64,000 nt of DNA from Pseudomonas alliivorans (GTDB taxonomy: Bacteria > Pseudomonadota > Gammaproteobacteria > Pseudomonadales > Pseudomonadaceae). The position numbers and the translations under genes were made by a program. This document shows positions 1 to 8,209 of this stretch, piece by piece; positions within the stretch are counted from its first letter, which is position 1; each line of letters begins with the position of its first letter. The notes beneath the pieces were generated by a model. It saw nothing but the letters and a program-made list of their open reading frames with translations, ran no database searches and was not told where the DNA came from. Location: positions 119,373 through 183,372 of the forward strand of contig NZ_JAFFZW010000011.1 of assembly GCF_017826695.1 (NCBI RefSeq), read 5' to 3'.

Positions 1-294
1 AAGGAGTTGTGGGAACAGGGCCACTCCTTGCGTGACGCTGCGATGGAAGCCGCACGCCTGCGCTTCCGGCCGATTGTCATGACCTCATTGGCGTTCATTC
101 TGGGTGTCGTGCCGCTGACCCTGGCCACCGGGGCAGGCGCTGCAAGTCAACGGGCCATCGGCACCGGGGTGATCGGCGGCATGCTCAGTGCGACCCTGCT
201 GGGCGTGGTGCTGGTGCCGATCTTCTTCGTATGGGTGCTGTCGGTGCTGCGCCGCAAGCCTCATCAACAGACCGTCGACAGCACTCAGGACTAG
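1..294 (+). CDS. RND efflux transporter permease, C-terminal end (partial)
   Basis: The reading frame is open from base 1, so only the last ~97 residues are present. They match the C-terminal end of AcrB/MexB-type inner-membrane proton-drug antiporters: the PIVMTSLAFILGVVPLTLATGAGA stretch (residues ~23-46, given here as a description of the TM11 region), the following helix with SQRAIGTGVIGGM, and a last hydrophobic helix before a short basic tail. The family works with a periplasmic adaptor and an outer-membrane channel; those genes would lie upstream, outside the window. The internal TTG near base 7 is not a start. Substrate cannot be told. Confidence 0.9.
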   Translation, partial: KELWEQGHSLRDAAMEAARLRFRPIVMTSLAFILGVVPLTLATGAGAASQRAIGTGVIGGMLSATLLGVVLVPIFFVWVLSVLRRKPHQQTVDSTQD

Positions 295-1877
295 GCATCG
301 GGTGACTGAGGCACGAGCGCGCCATCATCCGCAGGGTGATGGCCCTGGGTCCAGGCGGGAACCGTATCGGTGACGATCCCGGACGCCACGCAGACCCGGT
401 TGCGGCCCTGGGATTTGGCGGCATACAGCGCCCGGTCGGCCATCTGGATAAGCCCGCGCGGATCCATGTGCCGATCGGTACCGACAAACGTCGCCACGCC
501 CAGGCTGACGGTGACGATTTCGAACGGGCTTTCCGGGTGTTCGATACGCTGCTCCTGCAGCTTGCGCAGGATCGCTTCGGCCACCTTACAGGCGTTGGCC
601 TCATCGGTACTGGGTAACACCACAGCAATTTCCTCACCGCCATACCGCGCTGCGATGTCACCGGGTCGGCGAATGCACTGCTCGACCAATCGGCTGATGG
701 CGACCAGACATTCATCCCCGGCCAGATGGCCGAAATGGTCGTTGTAGCGTTTGAAATGGTCGGCGTCGATCAGGATCAGTGACAGCAGACCGCGCTCGCG
801 GCGGGCACGCTTGAATTCGACATCGATGAACTGATCGAAACGACGACGATTGGCCAGTCCGGTCAGTTTGTCCTCGGAGGCAATCAGCTCAAGATTCTGG
901 TTAAGTTCGATCAGCGCGGCCTGGGACACCCGCAGTTGCTCCTCGACGCGGATGCGGCGGTGAATATGCGCGATCAGACGCACCCCGAGGCCGACCACCA
1001 GGACCAGCAGCACCAGAACCAACAGCAACGACTGTTTGGCCTGCACCAGCCAGGCATGCATGGCTTCCTGCTGGCCCAAAGCAACCACCGTCACCAGCGG
1101 GTAAACATCGCTGCGCTGGAACGCATAAAAGCGCGGAACGCCGTCGAGCCGTGAGACGAAATCGACAGAGCCGGACCTCTTGTCAGGAAAGAGGCTGAAA
1201 ATGGGCGTGGAGGACAGATCACGACCGATGTCGCCCTCCCGATAGGGAAACCTGACGTGCAGTTGCCCTTTCGACGTCGTCAGGCTGATGATGCCGGACT
1301 CCCCGACCTGAATGTTGGAATAGAACTTCAGCAGGTGGTCGATACCAATGGTCACCACGATCAGCCCCGCGAAGCCACCGTCCGGGTGATTGATCCGCCG
1401 ACTTACCGAGATGACCCACTGGCCGTTGGCGCGGCTGCGGATGGTAGGCCCGATGAAAGACGCACGTCCGGCGTTTTCAGCATGGTGCCTGTAGAACTCG
1501 CGATTCGTGCTGTTGATACCGACGGCATTGCCGTTGGTGGAAAAGGTGCAGATCCCTTCCGCGTTGTACAGCGAAACACTGCTGATCTGGGGCAAGGCCC
1601 CCATCTGCCGAGCGATTATCCGGCGCAGGCGCTCGATCTGTTCAGGCCCTACACCGTCTTTTTCAACGCGTTCGGTCAGACCGAGAAGCATGACCTCGCT
1701 CTGCTTGAAAATACCGTCGGTGTAGGTACTCAGCGCGCTGGCCAGGTTTGCGCTGTTGGTCTCGATGTTTTCGAGGGTCTTCTGGCGTGCTGTCCAGGTC
1801 TGCCAGGCCATGAGCAATACAACACAGACACAGGTTGTACAGATCAGCCATGAGGCGAGTCTGAGATCGCGTTTCAA
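291..1877 (-). CDS. Cache-domain diguanylate cyclase (GGEEI variant)
   Basis: A membrane sensor of ~528 aa. Seen: an N-terminal transmembrane helix, a periplasmic region of ~240 residues with a double-Cache look (the SLYNAEG and SRRINHPDG blocks), a second helix, then a GGDEF domain with DKLTGLANRR and DADHFKRYND. The active-site loop reads GGEEI rather than GGDEF/GGEEF, and an inhibitory-site RPGD lies exactly five residues before it. Known: this family makes cyclic-di-GMP from GTP. I prefer a TTG start at 1877 because GGAGG sits six bases upstream; an ATG at 1922 is the alternative and has no such site. The stop overlaps the RND pump stop tail to tail. The F-to-I change is conservative and activity is likely kept, but this is not certain. 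Confidence 0.85.
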   Translation of the reverse strand: MKRDLRLASWLICTTCVCVVLLMAWQTWTARQKTLENIETNSANLASALSTYTDGIFKQSEVMLLGLTERVEKDGVGPEQIERLRRIIARQMGALPQISSVSLYNAEGICTFSTNGNAVGINSTNREFYRHHAENAGRASFIGPTIRSRANGQWVISVSRRINHPDGGFAGLIVVTIGIDHLLKFYSNIQVGESGIISLTTSKGQLHVRFPYREGDIGRDLSSTPIFSLFPDKRSGSVDFVSRLDGVPRFYAFQRSDVYPLVTVVALGQQEAMHAWLVQAKQSLLLVLVLLVLVVGLGVRLIAHIHRRIRVEEQLRVSQAALIELNQNLELIASEDKLTGLANRRRFDQFIDVEFKRARRERGLLSLILIDADHFKRYNDHFGHLAGDECLVAISRLVEQCIRRPGDIAARYGGEEIAVVLPSTDEANACKVAEAILRKLQEQRIEHPESPFEIVTVSLGVATFVGTDRHMDPRGLIQMADRALYAAKSQGRNRVCVASGIVTDTVPAWTQGHHPADDGALVPQSPDA

Positions 1878-2101
1878 AACCTGCCTCCGCGGCAAATGAG
1901 AGCTCGCGCAACCGACCCGCACGAAATCTGAGTATCAGTGTCCGGACACGCCAATAGTCATTTATCGGCATCAATGGGCGTGAGCTTCAGCACCCGCTGT
2001 CGGTTCTGGCGATTGAGTCACCTGGAATCGCAGATCAAACAGGGCTCAACATACGCGAAGGGCTGCAGATTGGATCACTGCCGAGGATTTATTTTTGAAG
2101 G

Positions 2102-2125
2102 GCCGTGAGCACTGCGGCTCACGGC
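2102..2125 (-). terminator. Perfect 9-bp hairpin downstream of sfnG
   Basis: Arms GCCGTGAGC and GCTCACGGC enclose a six-base loop, about 50 bases past the sfnG stop. There is no clear U-tract on the minus strand, so termination is only a guess. Confidence 0.35.
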
Positions 2126-2177
2126 ATTAAGGCGGGATGGTTGCGCATAGGTTCGCAGAGATGCAGGGATGTTGAGA

Positions 2178-3284
2178 TCAGGCGATGGCGGCAGTCTGCA
2201 CAGGAGCGCGAACAGCTTCGGCTTCCAGTGCTCTTACCAGCGGCAGGACGTGCTCACCGAAATAGGCGACCTCTTCCTGAAAGTGCAGGAACGCGGACAG
2301 CACCAGATCCACACCCACCGCCTTGAGCTGTACGATGCGCTCGGCGATTTGCTTCGGCGTGCCGATCAGGTTGGTCTTGAACCCATCGTTGTACTGCACC
2401 AGATCCTGAAAAGTGGACTTCGCCCAGTTGCCTTCACCCTCGGGACTCGCCTTGCCCGCCTGTTTCGCTGCGTCACCGAAGGCATTGACCGCTTCCGGGT
2501 CTGCCTTGTCGACGATTTCGGCCAGCACGGCACGTGCTTCTTCTTCGGTGTCGCGAGCGATGATGAAGGCGTTGACACCGATTTTCACGGAATGCCCGTT
2601 GGCAGCTGCCTTGGCACGAATATCGTCGACCTGAGCCTTGATGCCTTCCACGGTGTTGCCGTTGGTGAAATACCAGTCTGACACGCGGGCCGCCATGTCC
2701 CTTGCCGCTCGGGAACTGCCGCCCTGAAAGATTTCCGGGTGCGGACGCTGGACAGGCTTGGGTTTGAGGGTGTAGTCGTGGAAACGGTAGAAGTCGCCCT
2801 TGAAGGTGAAATTGTCGGTGGTCCAGATGCCCTTGAGCGCGCGGATGAACTCTTCCGAACGGCGATAGCGCTCATCGTGCTCAAGCCAGGGCTCGCCGAT
2901 GGCAGTGAATTCGCCCTTGAACCAGCCGCTGACAATGTTGACTGCCACCCGCCCGGCCGTGAGCTGATCGATGGTCGCCAATTGCTTGGCCGCCACGGAA
3001 GGCGTCCACGGTCCCGGCAGAATCGCGGCGATGACCTTGAGTTTTTCTGTGGCAGCCAGCAGCGCATGGCTGAACGCGACCGACTCATGCTGATACTCGG
3101 CACCATAACCGGCGGTGAAACGAATCTGGGTCAGGGCATATTCAAACCCGGACTTCTCGGCGATCTGCGCCAACTTCCGGTTGTAGTCGATGGTCCAGCT
3201 GGTGCGCTGCTCAATCCTGCTCACCACAAGGCCGCCGCTGACGTTCGGCACCCAGTACGCAAACTTGATAGGGGTCTGACTCAT
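2178..3284 (-). CDS. sfnG: FMNH2-dependent dimethylsulfone monooxygenase
   Basis: A 368-aa two-component flavin monooxygenase of the bacterial-luciferase (LLM/SsuD) class. The N-terminus (FAYWVPNVSGGLVVS) and the RFTAGYGAEYQHESVAFSHA-type segment are characteristic of SfnG. Known: SfnG converts dimethylsulfone to methanesulfinate using FMNH2 from a separate reductase, feeding sulfur assimilation in Pseudomonas. Length equals that usual for the family. It is monocistronic here; a sigma-54-type promoter lies about 55-65 bases upstream, as expected since sfn genes are controlled by the sigma-54 activator SfnR in P. putida. A flavin reductase and another LLM oxygenase follow at 4678-6298. No sfnR is visible in the window. 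Confidence 0.93.
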   Translation of the reverse strand: MSQTPIKFAYWVPNVSGGLVVSRIEQRTSWTIDYNRKLAQIAEKSGFEYALTQIRFTAGYGAEYQHESVAFSHALLAATEKLKVIAAILPGPWTPSVAAKQLATIDQLTAGRVAVNIVSGWFKGEFTAIGEPWLEHDERYRRSEEFIRALKGIWTTDNFTFKGDFYRFHDYTLKPKPVQRPHPEIFQGGSSRAARDMAARVSDWYFTNGNTVEGIKAQVDDIRAKAAANGHSVKIGVNAFIIARDTEEEARAVLAEIVDKADPEAVNAFGDAAKQAGKASPEGEGNWAKSTFQDLVQYNDGFKTNLIGTPKQIAERIVQLKAVGVDLVLSAFLHFQEEVAYFGEHVLPLVRALEAEAVRAPVQTAAIA

Positions 3285-3350
3285 ATCGTTACTCCTCAGG
3301 CTTCAGGGTCCCGGCCACAAGAATCGAGCGGGCTTGACGGCAAGCAACAG

Positions 3351-3366
3351 AGCAGCAACCGTGCCA
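3351..3366 (-). promoter_or_regulatory. Sigma-54 promoter for sfnG
   Basis: On the minus strand the sequence is TGGCACGGTTGCTGCT, with GG and GC separated by exactly ten bases (TGGCACG-N4-CTGCT against the consensus TGGCACG-N4-TTGCW). The expected start of transcription is near 3340, leaving a leader of ~55 bases before the sfnG ATG. Confidence 0.75.
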
Positions 3367-3552
3367 CCGCAAGATATTCAATAAGATCAAAAGGTTGGAA
3401 AGCCCGATTGAAAACCCTGGCTGTCGGCAGACTTGCAAGGTGTTGGGCCGGTGTTGCTCAGGCAACAGTAGGTCGCCTTGTCGGAGGACTTGACCTGCCA
3501 CACAATGCGCCCGCGTCATTTGCGACGATTCGCACGCACAAGGCTGCCTTTG

Positions 3553-3993
3553 ATGTTCGAACTCTCAAGCTATTTCGGTCTGTTCATGGCAGCACTGGGT
3601 GCGGCGACGCTACTGCCCATGCAGTCGGAAACCGTGCTGGCTGGCATGCTGCTCAGCCAGGCCTACCCGGCCGCGGTGCTGCTTCTGGTGGCCACGGCAG
3701 GCAATGTGCTGGGCTCAGTCCTGAACTGGCTGCTGGGCCGTTCCATCATCCGCCTGCGCCACAATCGCTGGTTTCCAGCCAGCGAGGCGCAACTGGAAAA
3801 AGCCCAGCGCTTCTATCTCACGTACGGCTATTGGTCGCTGCTGCTGAGCTGGGTCCCACTCATCGGCGATCCGCTGACCGTGATCGCGGGCGTTCTGCGC
3901 GAACCGCTGTGGCGCTTCGTGCTGATCGTCACCTTAGCCAAAGGCGCGCGTTACCTGATGGTGGCGGCGCTGGTGACTCATGCAATTGGCTGA
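3553..3993 (+). CDS. YqaA/DedA-type small inner-membrane protein
   Basis: About 146 aa with four hydrophobic segments, resembling the YqaA branch of the SNARE-associated/DedA (VTT) family: an N-terminal MFELSSYFGLF helix, a PMQSETVLAGMLLSQ motif, GNVLGSVLNWLLGR, and a C-terminal SWVPLIGDPLTVIAGVLR block typical of these proteins. Known members are inner-membrane proteins often linked to lipid flipping or membrane homeostasis; the substrate of this one is not known. I chose the ATG at 3553 because AAGG lies ten bases upstream and because an earlier ATG at 3478 would add a basic, non-conserved 25-residue extension that overlaps the sfnG upstream region. Confidence 0.85.
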   Translation: MFELSSYFGLFMAALGAATLLPMQSETVLAGMLLSQAYPAAVLLLVATAGNVLGSVLNWLLGRSIIRLRHNRWFPASEAQLEKAQRFYLTYGYWSLLLSWVPLIGDPLTVIAGVLREPLWRFVLIVTLAKGARYLMVAALVTHAIG

Positions 3994-4149
3994 GTCCTGT
4001 CTTTAAGAACCACAGACGGCACGGAAATTGGCCACTCGTCGGCGACGGGATCCAAACCCGACGGAAGGCATGGCCACTGGCTATCCAGCACGTCTGACTC
4101 GGCGTACTTTTGGATCCAATGAAGTTCTAATTCATCCGCAGGAGCACCG

Positions 4150-4485
4150 ATGAAATTTCATGCACTGTTTCTGGCCCTCATGATCCCCGCCGTTTCGGCA
4201 CATGCTGAAGCAAAACCTATTTCGGTCCCCATTGACCCTGCCGCGCAGCATGCACTCGTGGTCAAGACCGGCACGATGACGCATCGCGTCGTGGTGACCA
4301 AGCGCGAAAGCCTGCTTGGCGTGATCTATTCCAAGCGCGTTTATAACTGCGACAATCACACGGTCAATCTGGTCGGCACGGGTGAGACACTTGAAATCAT
4401 GGAAAGCGCTCATGCGGTCAGTGGCATGGGACCGGTGATTCGCGACTCCACCGCCCAGTACATTCAGGCCGAAGCCTGCAGTTAA
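4150..4485 (+). CDS. Small secreted hypothetical protein
   Basis: 111 aa with a clear signal peptide (MKFHALFLALMIPAVSAHA, cleavage after AHA at about residue 19), so it should be periplasmic. The mature part has two cysteines (YNCDNH near residue 78 and the penultimate residue region EACS), which could form one disulfide. A good ribosome site (GGAG) stands nine bases before the ATG. I do not recognise a family, and the flanking genes, a membrane protein and a flavin reductase, do not suggest a shared job. It appears to be its own transcription unit. Confidence 0.75.
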   Translation: MKFHALFLALMIPAVSAHAEAKPISVPIDPAAQHALVVKTGTMTHRVVVTKRESLLGVIYSKRVYNCDNHTVNLVGTGETLEIMESAHAVSGMGPVIRDSTAQYIQAEACS

Positions 4486-4618
4486 GCGCTGCCTGCGCTG
4501 CCCTTTTCCCAACGCGACCACTTCCTATTACCGATCAGGCACCGCAGCGCTTTCTACAAGCGCTGCGCGGCTGCCTGTGCGCGCGATCGTCAAAAAACAC
4601 TTGCACCCAAAGTATTAC

Positions 4619-4626
4619 GGTATACC
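4619..4626. promoter_or_regulatory. GGTATACC palindrome upstream of the flavin reductase
   Basis: A perfect 8-bp palindrome within TACGGTATACCATC, 52 bases before the flavin reductase ATG. The form is like the operator core of GntR-family (VanR/FadR-type) repressors. No gntR gene is seen nearby, so the regulator would act in trans. Confidence 0.3.
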
Positions 4627-4677
4627 ATCAGACAGACAAAAATATGATCCTGTCGGCACACCGTGCAGAGGTAGCAA

Positions 4678-5181
4678 ATGATCGACGCAACTGACTACAA
4701 GAACGTCATGGGCTCCTTTCCGTCGGGTGTCACCGTCATCACCACACTCAATGACGAAGGCGAAGTCGTCGGCCTGACCGCCAGCGCATTCAGTTCCTTG
4801 TCGATGGACCCGCCGCTGGTACTGTTCTGCCCCAATTACAGCTCCGACTCCTACGCCACGCTGATCAAAAGCAGACGTTTCGCCATTCACCTGCTTTCCG
4901 GCAGCCAGCAGGAAGAAGCCTATGCATTCGCCCGCAAAGGCAAGCTGAAAGCCGAAGGCATCGAGTGGACGTTGAGCGAACTGGGTAACCCGCTGCTGAA
5001 CAACGCCACAGCGATCATCGAGTGCGAACTGTGGCGCGAGTGCGAACTGTGGCGCGAGTACGAAGGTGGCGATCACGCCATCATGGTCGGCGAAATCAAG
5101 AACCTGATTCAGCCGCAACAGCCTGTCGACCCGATGGTGTATTGCCGGGGCAAGATGAGCACCTTGCCTGCGCTGGCCTGA
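4678..5181 (+). CDS. Flavin reductase family protein (FMN reductase component)
   Basis: 167 aa, one flavin-reductase-like domain: MGSFPSGVTVITT at the N-terminus, GLTASAFSSLSMDPPLVLFC for the flavin-binding core, and the GGDHAIMVGEI block with the conserved Gly-Asp-His. Known: such proteins reduce free FMN with NAD(P)H and hand it to a partner monooxygenase. Its partner is probably the luciferase-like oxygenase starting 79 bases downstream; supply of FMNH2 to SfnG is also possible. Odd: an 18-base perfect tandem duplication (5020-5055) repeats ECELWR just before the GGDH motif, adding six residues that family members are not expected to have. Confidence 0.9.
   Translation: MIDATDYKNVMGSFPSGVTVITTLNDEGEVVGLTASAFSSLSMDPPLVLFCPNYSSDSYATLIKSRRFAIHLLSGSQQEEAYAFARKGKLKAEGIEWTLSELGNPLLNNATAIIECELWRECELWREYEGGDHAIMVGEIKNLIQPQQPVDPMVYCRGKMSTLPALA
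5020..5055. repeat. 18-bp perfect tandem duplication inside the flavin reductase
   Basis: The unit GAGTGCGAACTGTGGCGC occurs twice in a row at 5020-5037 and 5038-5055, keeping the frame and repeating ECELWR. Complete identity, including the third codon positions, points to a recent slippage event. Confidence 0.95.
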
Positions 5182-5260
5182 GTGATTTCACTCTTCCCAA
5201 CCATTTGATAATACGGGTGCCGGCCAAGCAGGCGCCCCCGCTCTGATCGAGGTAAGTGTC

Positions 5261-6298
5261 ATGAAATTTTCGCTGTTCGTGCACATGGAACGCTGGGACG
5301 AATCCGTCAGCCACCGCCAGCTCTTCGAAGACCTGACCGAACTGACGCTGATGGCCGAAAAAGGCGGTTTCAGCACGGTCTGGATCGGCGAACACCATGC
5401 GATGGAGTACACCATTTCCCCGAGCCCCATGCCATTGCTGGCGTATCTGGCGGCCAGAACCGAGACCATCCATCTCGGCGCAGGCACCATCATCGCGCCG
5501 TTCTGGCACCCGCTGCGGGTCGCGGGTGAATGCGCGTTGCTGGATGTCATCAGTAACGGGCGCATGGAAGTCGGCCTGGCGCGTGGCGCGTACCAGGTCG
5601 AGTTCGACCGCATGGCAGGAGGCATGCCCGCGTCCGAAGGCGGCAAGGCACTGCGCGAGATGGTTCCGGTGGTGCGTGCACTGTGGCAAGGCGACTACGC
5701 CCACGACGGCGACCTCTGGAAATTCCCTACCTCGACCTGTGTGCCCAAGCCCATCAATACGCCGCCGATGTGGATTGCCGCGCGCGATCCGGACTCGCAC
5801 AATTTTGCGGTGGCGAACGGCTGCAACGTGATGGTTACGCCCTTGATGAAAGGTGACGAGGAAGTCGTCGACCTGAAGAACAAGTTCGAAGCCGCGCTGG
5901 CCAACAACCCCGGCGTGCCGCGTCCGCAACTGATGGTGCTGCGCCACACCCATGTCCATGCGACGGATGATCCGGAAGGCTGGAAGGTCGGTGCCAGAGC
6001 GATCTCGAAGTTCTATCGCACGTTCGACGCCTGGTTCGGCAACAAGCAGACGCCAGTCAATGGTTTTCTGGCGCCGAGTCCTGAAGAGAAGTTCGCCGAG
6101 CGTCCGGAATTCAGCCTCGACAGCCTGCACAGGACGGCAATGATCGGCACGCCGGAAGAGATCATTCCGCGCATCAAGTACTATCAGGAACTGGGTGTCG
6201 ACGAGTTCAGCTTCTGGTGCGACAACAGCCTGCCGCACACCGAAAAGAAAAAGTCGCTGGCGCTGTTCATCCAGCACGTGGTGCCCGCGTTTCAGTAA
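5261..6298 (+). CDS. LLM-class flavin-dependent monooxygenase
   Basis: 345 aa, a luciferase-like TIM-barrel oxygenase (F420/FMN class). Seen: the N-terminal MKFSLFVHMERW strand, the WIGEHHAMEYTISPSPMPLL segment, LGAGTIIAPFWHPLRVAGE, and a conserved C-terminal GTPEEIIPRIKYYQELGVDEF, all typical of the LuxA/alkanal monooxygenase-like group. The substrate is unknown. It follows the flavin reductase gene by 79 bases on the same strand with AGGTAAG before the ATG, so the two may form a two-component monooxygenase. An organosulfur or short-chain substrate is only an inference from the nearby sfnG. Confidence 0.9.
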   Translation: MKFSLFVHMERWDESVSHRQLFEDLTELTLMAEKGGFSTVWIGEHHAMEYTISPSPMPLLAYLAARTETIHLGAGTIIAPFWHPLRVAGECALLDVISNGRMEVGLARGAYQVEFDRMAGGMPASEGGKALREMVPVVRALWQGDYAHDGDLWKFPTSTCVPKPINTPPMWIAARDPDSHNFAVANGCNVMVTPLMKGDEEVVDLKNKFEAALANNPGVPRPQLMVLRHTHVHATDDPEGWKVGARAISKFYRTFDAWFGNKQTPVNGFLAPSPEEKFAERPEFSLDSLHRTAMIGTPEEIIPRIKYYQELGVDEFSFWCDNSLPHTEKKKSLALFIQHVVPAFQ

Positions 6299-6354
6299 AG
6301 TCTCGCTGGCACAGCGCTGTCTCGCAGCAGACACCGGACTGTCGAAGAAGCACT

Positions 6355-6557
6355 GCATCTGCTTCTGTCCGGAGGGCGTGGGAGCCCTCGGACGTTACGA
6401 CGGCAGCGATGGGCTGCGCGGCAGCCCTTGGATGCATCCGATACCCCCCTTGTGGAGATCTGTTGCCGGTTCCCGACAGATCGCCGGCAAACCGCCTCCC
6501 GCAGGCGGTTGCTTGCTGCGCGACGGCGAAGGCGAACAAGTGGTGGGGCCTCCACCA
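6355..6557 (+). repeat. Dispersed intergenic repeat, copy A
   Basis: Between the LLM oxygenase and amt. It starts with CATCTGCTTCTGTCCGGAG, passes through a GCGATGGGCTGCG block and a REP-like GATCGCCGGCAAACCGCCTCC, and ends with GTGGGGCCTCCACC. The same ordered blocks occur, inverted, at 23750-23911, with substitutions but in the same order. No gene is supported in this stretch; small frames reading through it are byproducts. Confidence 0.7.
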
Positions 6558-6573
6558 AAAAACGCACCCGACC

Positions 6574-7899
6574 TCAATGGTTATAGGCGCGCTCGTTATG
6601 CTCGGAAAGGTCCAGCCCCAGCTCTTCGACGGTCTCGTGGGCTCGCAGTCCGATAAGCACCTTGACCACCTTGAGAATCACCCAGCTCACCGCAAAGCAA
6701 TAAACCGTGGTGAACAGCACCCCCTTGATCTGCGCAACGACCTGCGCGCCCATGGTCACATCCGGCACCAGACCGCCCATTGACGGCACGCAAAACACAC
6801 CGGTCAGTACAGCACCGATCATGCCGCCGATGCCGTGCAGGCCGAATACGTCGAGGCTGTCGTCGTAACCCAGGCGTTTCTTCAACACCGTTACGCTCAG
6901 GTAGCAGAAGACCCCGCACAGCACGCCGATTGCCAATGCGCCACCGACGCCGACATAGGCACACGCAGGCGTGATGCCTACAAGACCGGCCAATGCACCG
7001 CTGGCCAGCCCCAACGCGCTGGGTTTGCCGACCTTGAACCACTCGGTGAACATCCAGCCGAGAATTCCGGCGCAGGCACCCACTTGGGTGTTGAGCATGA
7101 CGATCCCGGACGTGCCGCTCAGACCACCGCCCGAACCGATATTGAAACCGAACCAGCCGACCCAAAGCATGGCGGCACCGGCCATGGTCAGGCTCAGGTT
7201 ATGGGCGGGCATCGGTGTGTTCTGATAGCCCTTGCGCTTGCCCAGCACCAGACAGGCCGCCAGTGCCGCGACGCCTGCGTTGATGTGCACGGCGGTGCCA
7301 CCGGCAAAATCCAGCACGCCCCAGTTGTGCATCAATGCGCCCGCCCCGCCCCAGACCATGTGCGCAACCGGGGCATAAACAAAGGTGAACCACAGCGCCA
7401 TGAACAGCAGCGCGGCCGAAAACTTCATGCGCTCGGCGAAGGCACCGGCAATCAGCGCCGGGGTGATGATGGCGAAGGTCATCTGGAAGGTTACGAACAC
7501 CCCTTCCGGAATATCACCGACCAGACTGTCGGGCGTCATACCCGCGAGAAATGCGCGGCTCAGCCCGCCGACAAAACTGTTGAAGGTCACCTGCCCTTCA
7601 ACCATGTTGCTGGTGTCGACGACCATGCTGTAGCCATAGATCACCCAGAGCACGCCCACCACACCCGCGATGCCGAAGCACTGGGTGAACAGCGACAGCA
7701 TGTTCTTGGCGCGCACCAGCCCGCCGTAAAACAGCGCGAGCCCCGGAAGGCACATGAACAGCACCAGCACCGCCGCAGTGATCATCCAGGCGGTGCTGCC
7801 GGTGTTGAGCGCAGGGGGTTCTGCGGCCTGTACCAGCGGGGCGAAAATGCCGAGTGCCAGTGCGGCCAGAAGGGATTTGCCGAATAGACGATTGACCAT
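6574..7899 (-). CDS. amtB: Ammonium/methylammonium transporter (Amt family)
   Basis: 441 aa with a signal-like first segment (LLAALALGIFAPLVQA) and eleven predicted membrane helices. Diagnostic Amt signatures are visible: FYGGLVRAKNMLS, FQMTFAIITPALIAGAFAERMKF, NWGVLDFAGGTAVHINAGVAAL and GWFGFNIGSGG, with the conserved pore histidines in the HINAG and LHGIGG segments. Known: Amt proteins pass NH4+ and methylammonium. The gene is not beside a glnK gene, unlike the usual amtB, and instead follows mgsC on the same strand, so I infer a role in methylamine uptake. The ATG at 7899 has GGGAG eight bases upstream; the longer TTG-initiated frame is less likely. A REPIN lies between it and mgsC. Confidence 0.93.
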   Translation of the reverse strand: MVNRLFGKSLLAALALGIFAPLVQAAEPPALNTGSTAWMITAAVLVLFMCLPGLALFYGGLVRAKNMLSLFTQCFGIAGVVGVLWVIYGYSMVVDTSNMVEGQVTFNSFVGGLSRAFLAGMTPDSLVGDIPEGVFVTFQMTFAIITPALIAGAFAERMKFSAALLFMALWFTFVYAPVAHMVWGGAGALMHNWGVLDFAGGTAVHINAGVAALAACLVLGKRKGYQNTPMPAHNLSLTMAGAAMLWVGWFGFNIGSGGGLSGTSGIVMLNTQVGACAGILGWMFTEWFKVGKPSALGLASGALAGLVGITPACAYVGVGGALAIGVLCGVFCYLSVTVLKKRLGYDDSLDVFGLHGIGGMIGAVLTGVFCVPSMGGLVPDVTMGAQVVAQIKGVLFTTVYCFAVSWVILKVVKVLIGLRAHETVEELGLDLSEHNERAYNH

Positions 7900-8091
7900 G
7901 TTCAAAGCTCCCGCAAATGAATGGAAAAATCTCGGGCAGCGAACGAAGGGGTTTATCTGGAGCGACGGGCCTTTGTGGCCTCTTATGGTGACTCACCACT
8001 CGTTTGTCCCGCTGCGCGTTCGGTCTTGAATGCGCAGCGCGGCACAGATGTGAAGTCGAGCGTCATACCTTGCTGCAACCAACGTACTGGG

Positions 8092-8171
8092 GGAGACGGC
8101 TTGCCCGCGATGCGTTCTCTTGAGCGACCTGTCTGTGATTGAACTGACGCCATCGCCGGCAAGCCGCCTCC
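8092..8171. repeat. REPIN (inverted pair of REP elements)
   Basis: Two REP cores in inverted order, GGAGACGGCTTGCCCGCGAT at 8092 and ATCGCCGGCAAGCCGCCTCC ending 8171, flank a 38-bp spacer. Each core is the Pseudomonas-type REP with a GC-rich palindrome. Together they can fold into one long hairpin between mgsC and amtB, and might alter transcript stability across the operon. Confidence 0.8.
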
Positions 8172-8209
8172 CAAGGGGGCGCATTCAGATGGACACGATC
8201 ATTGGCCGG

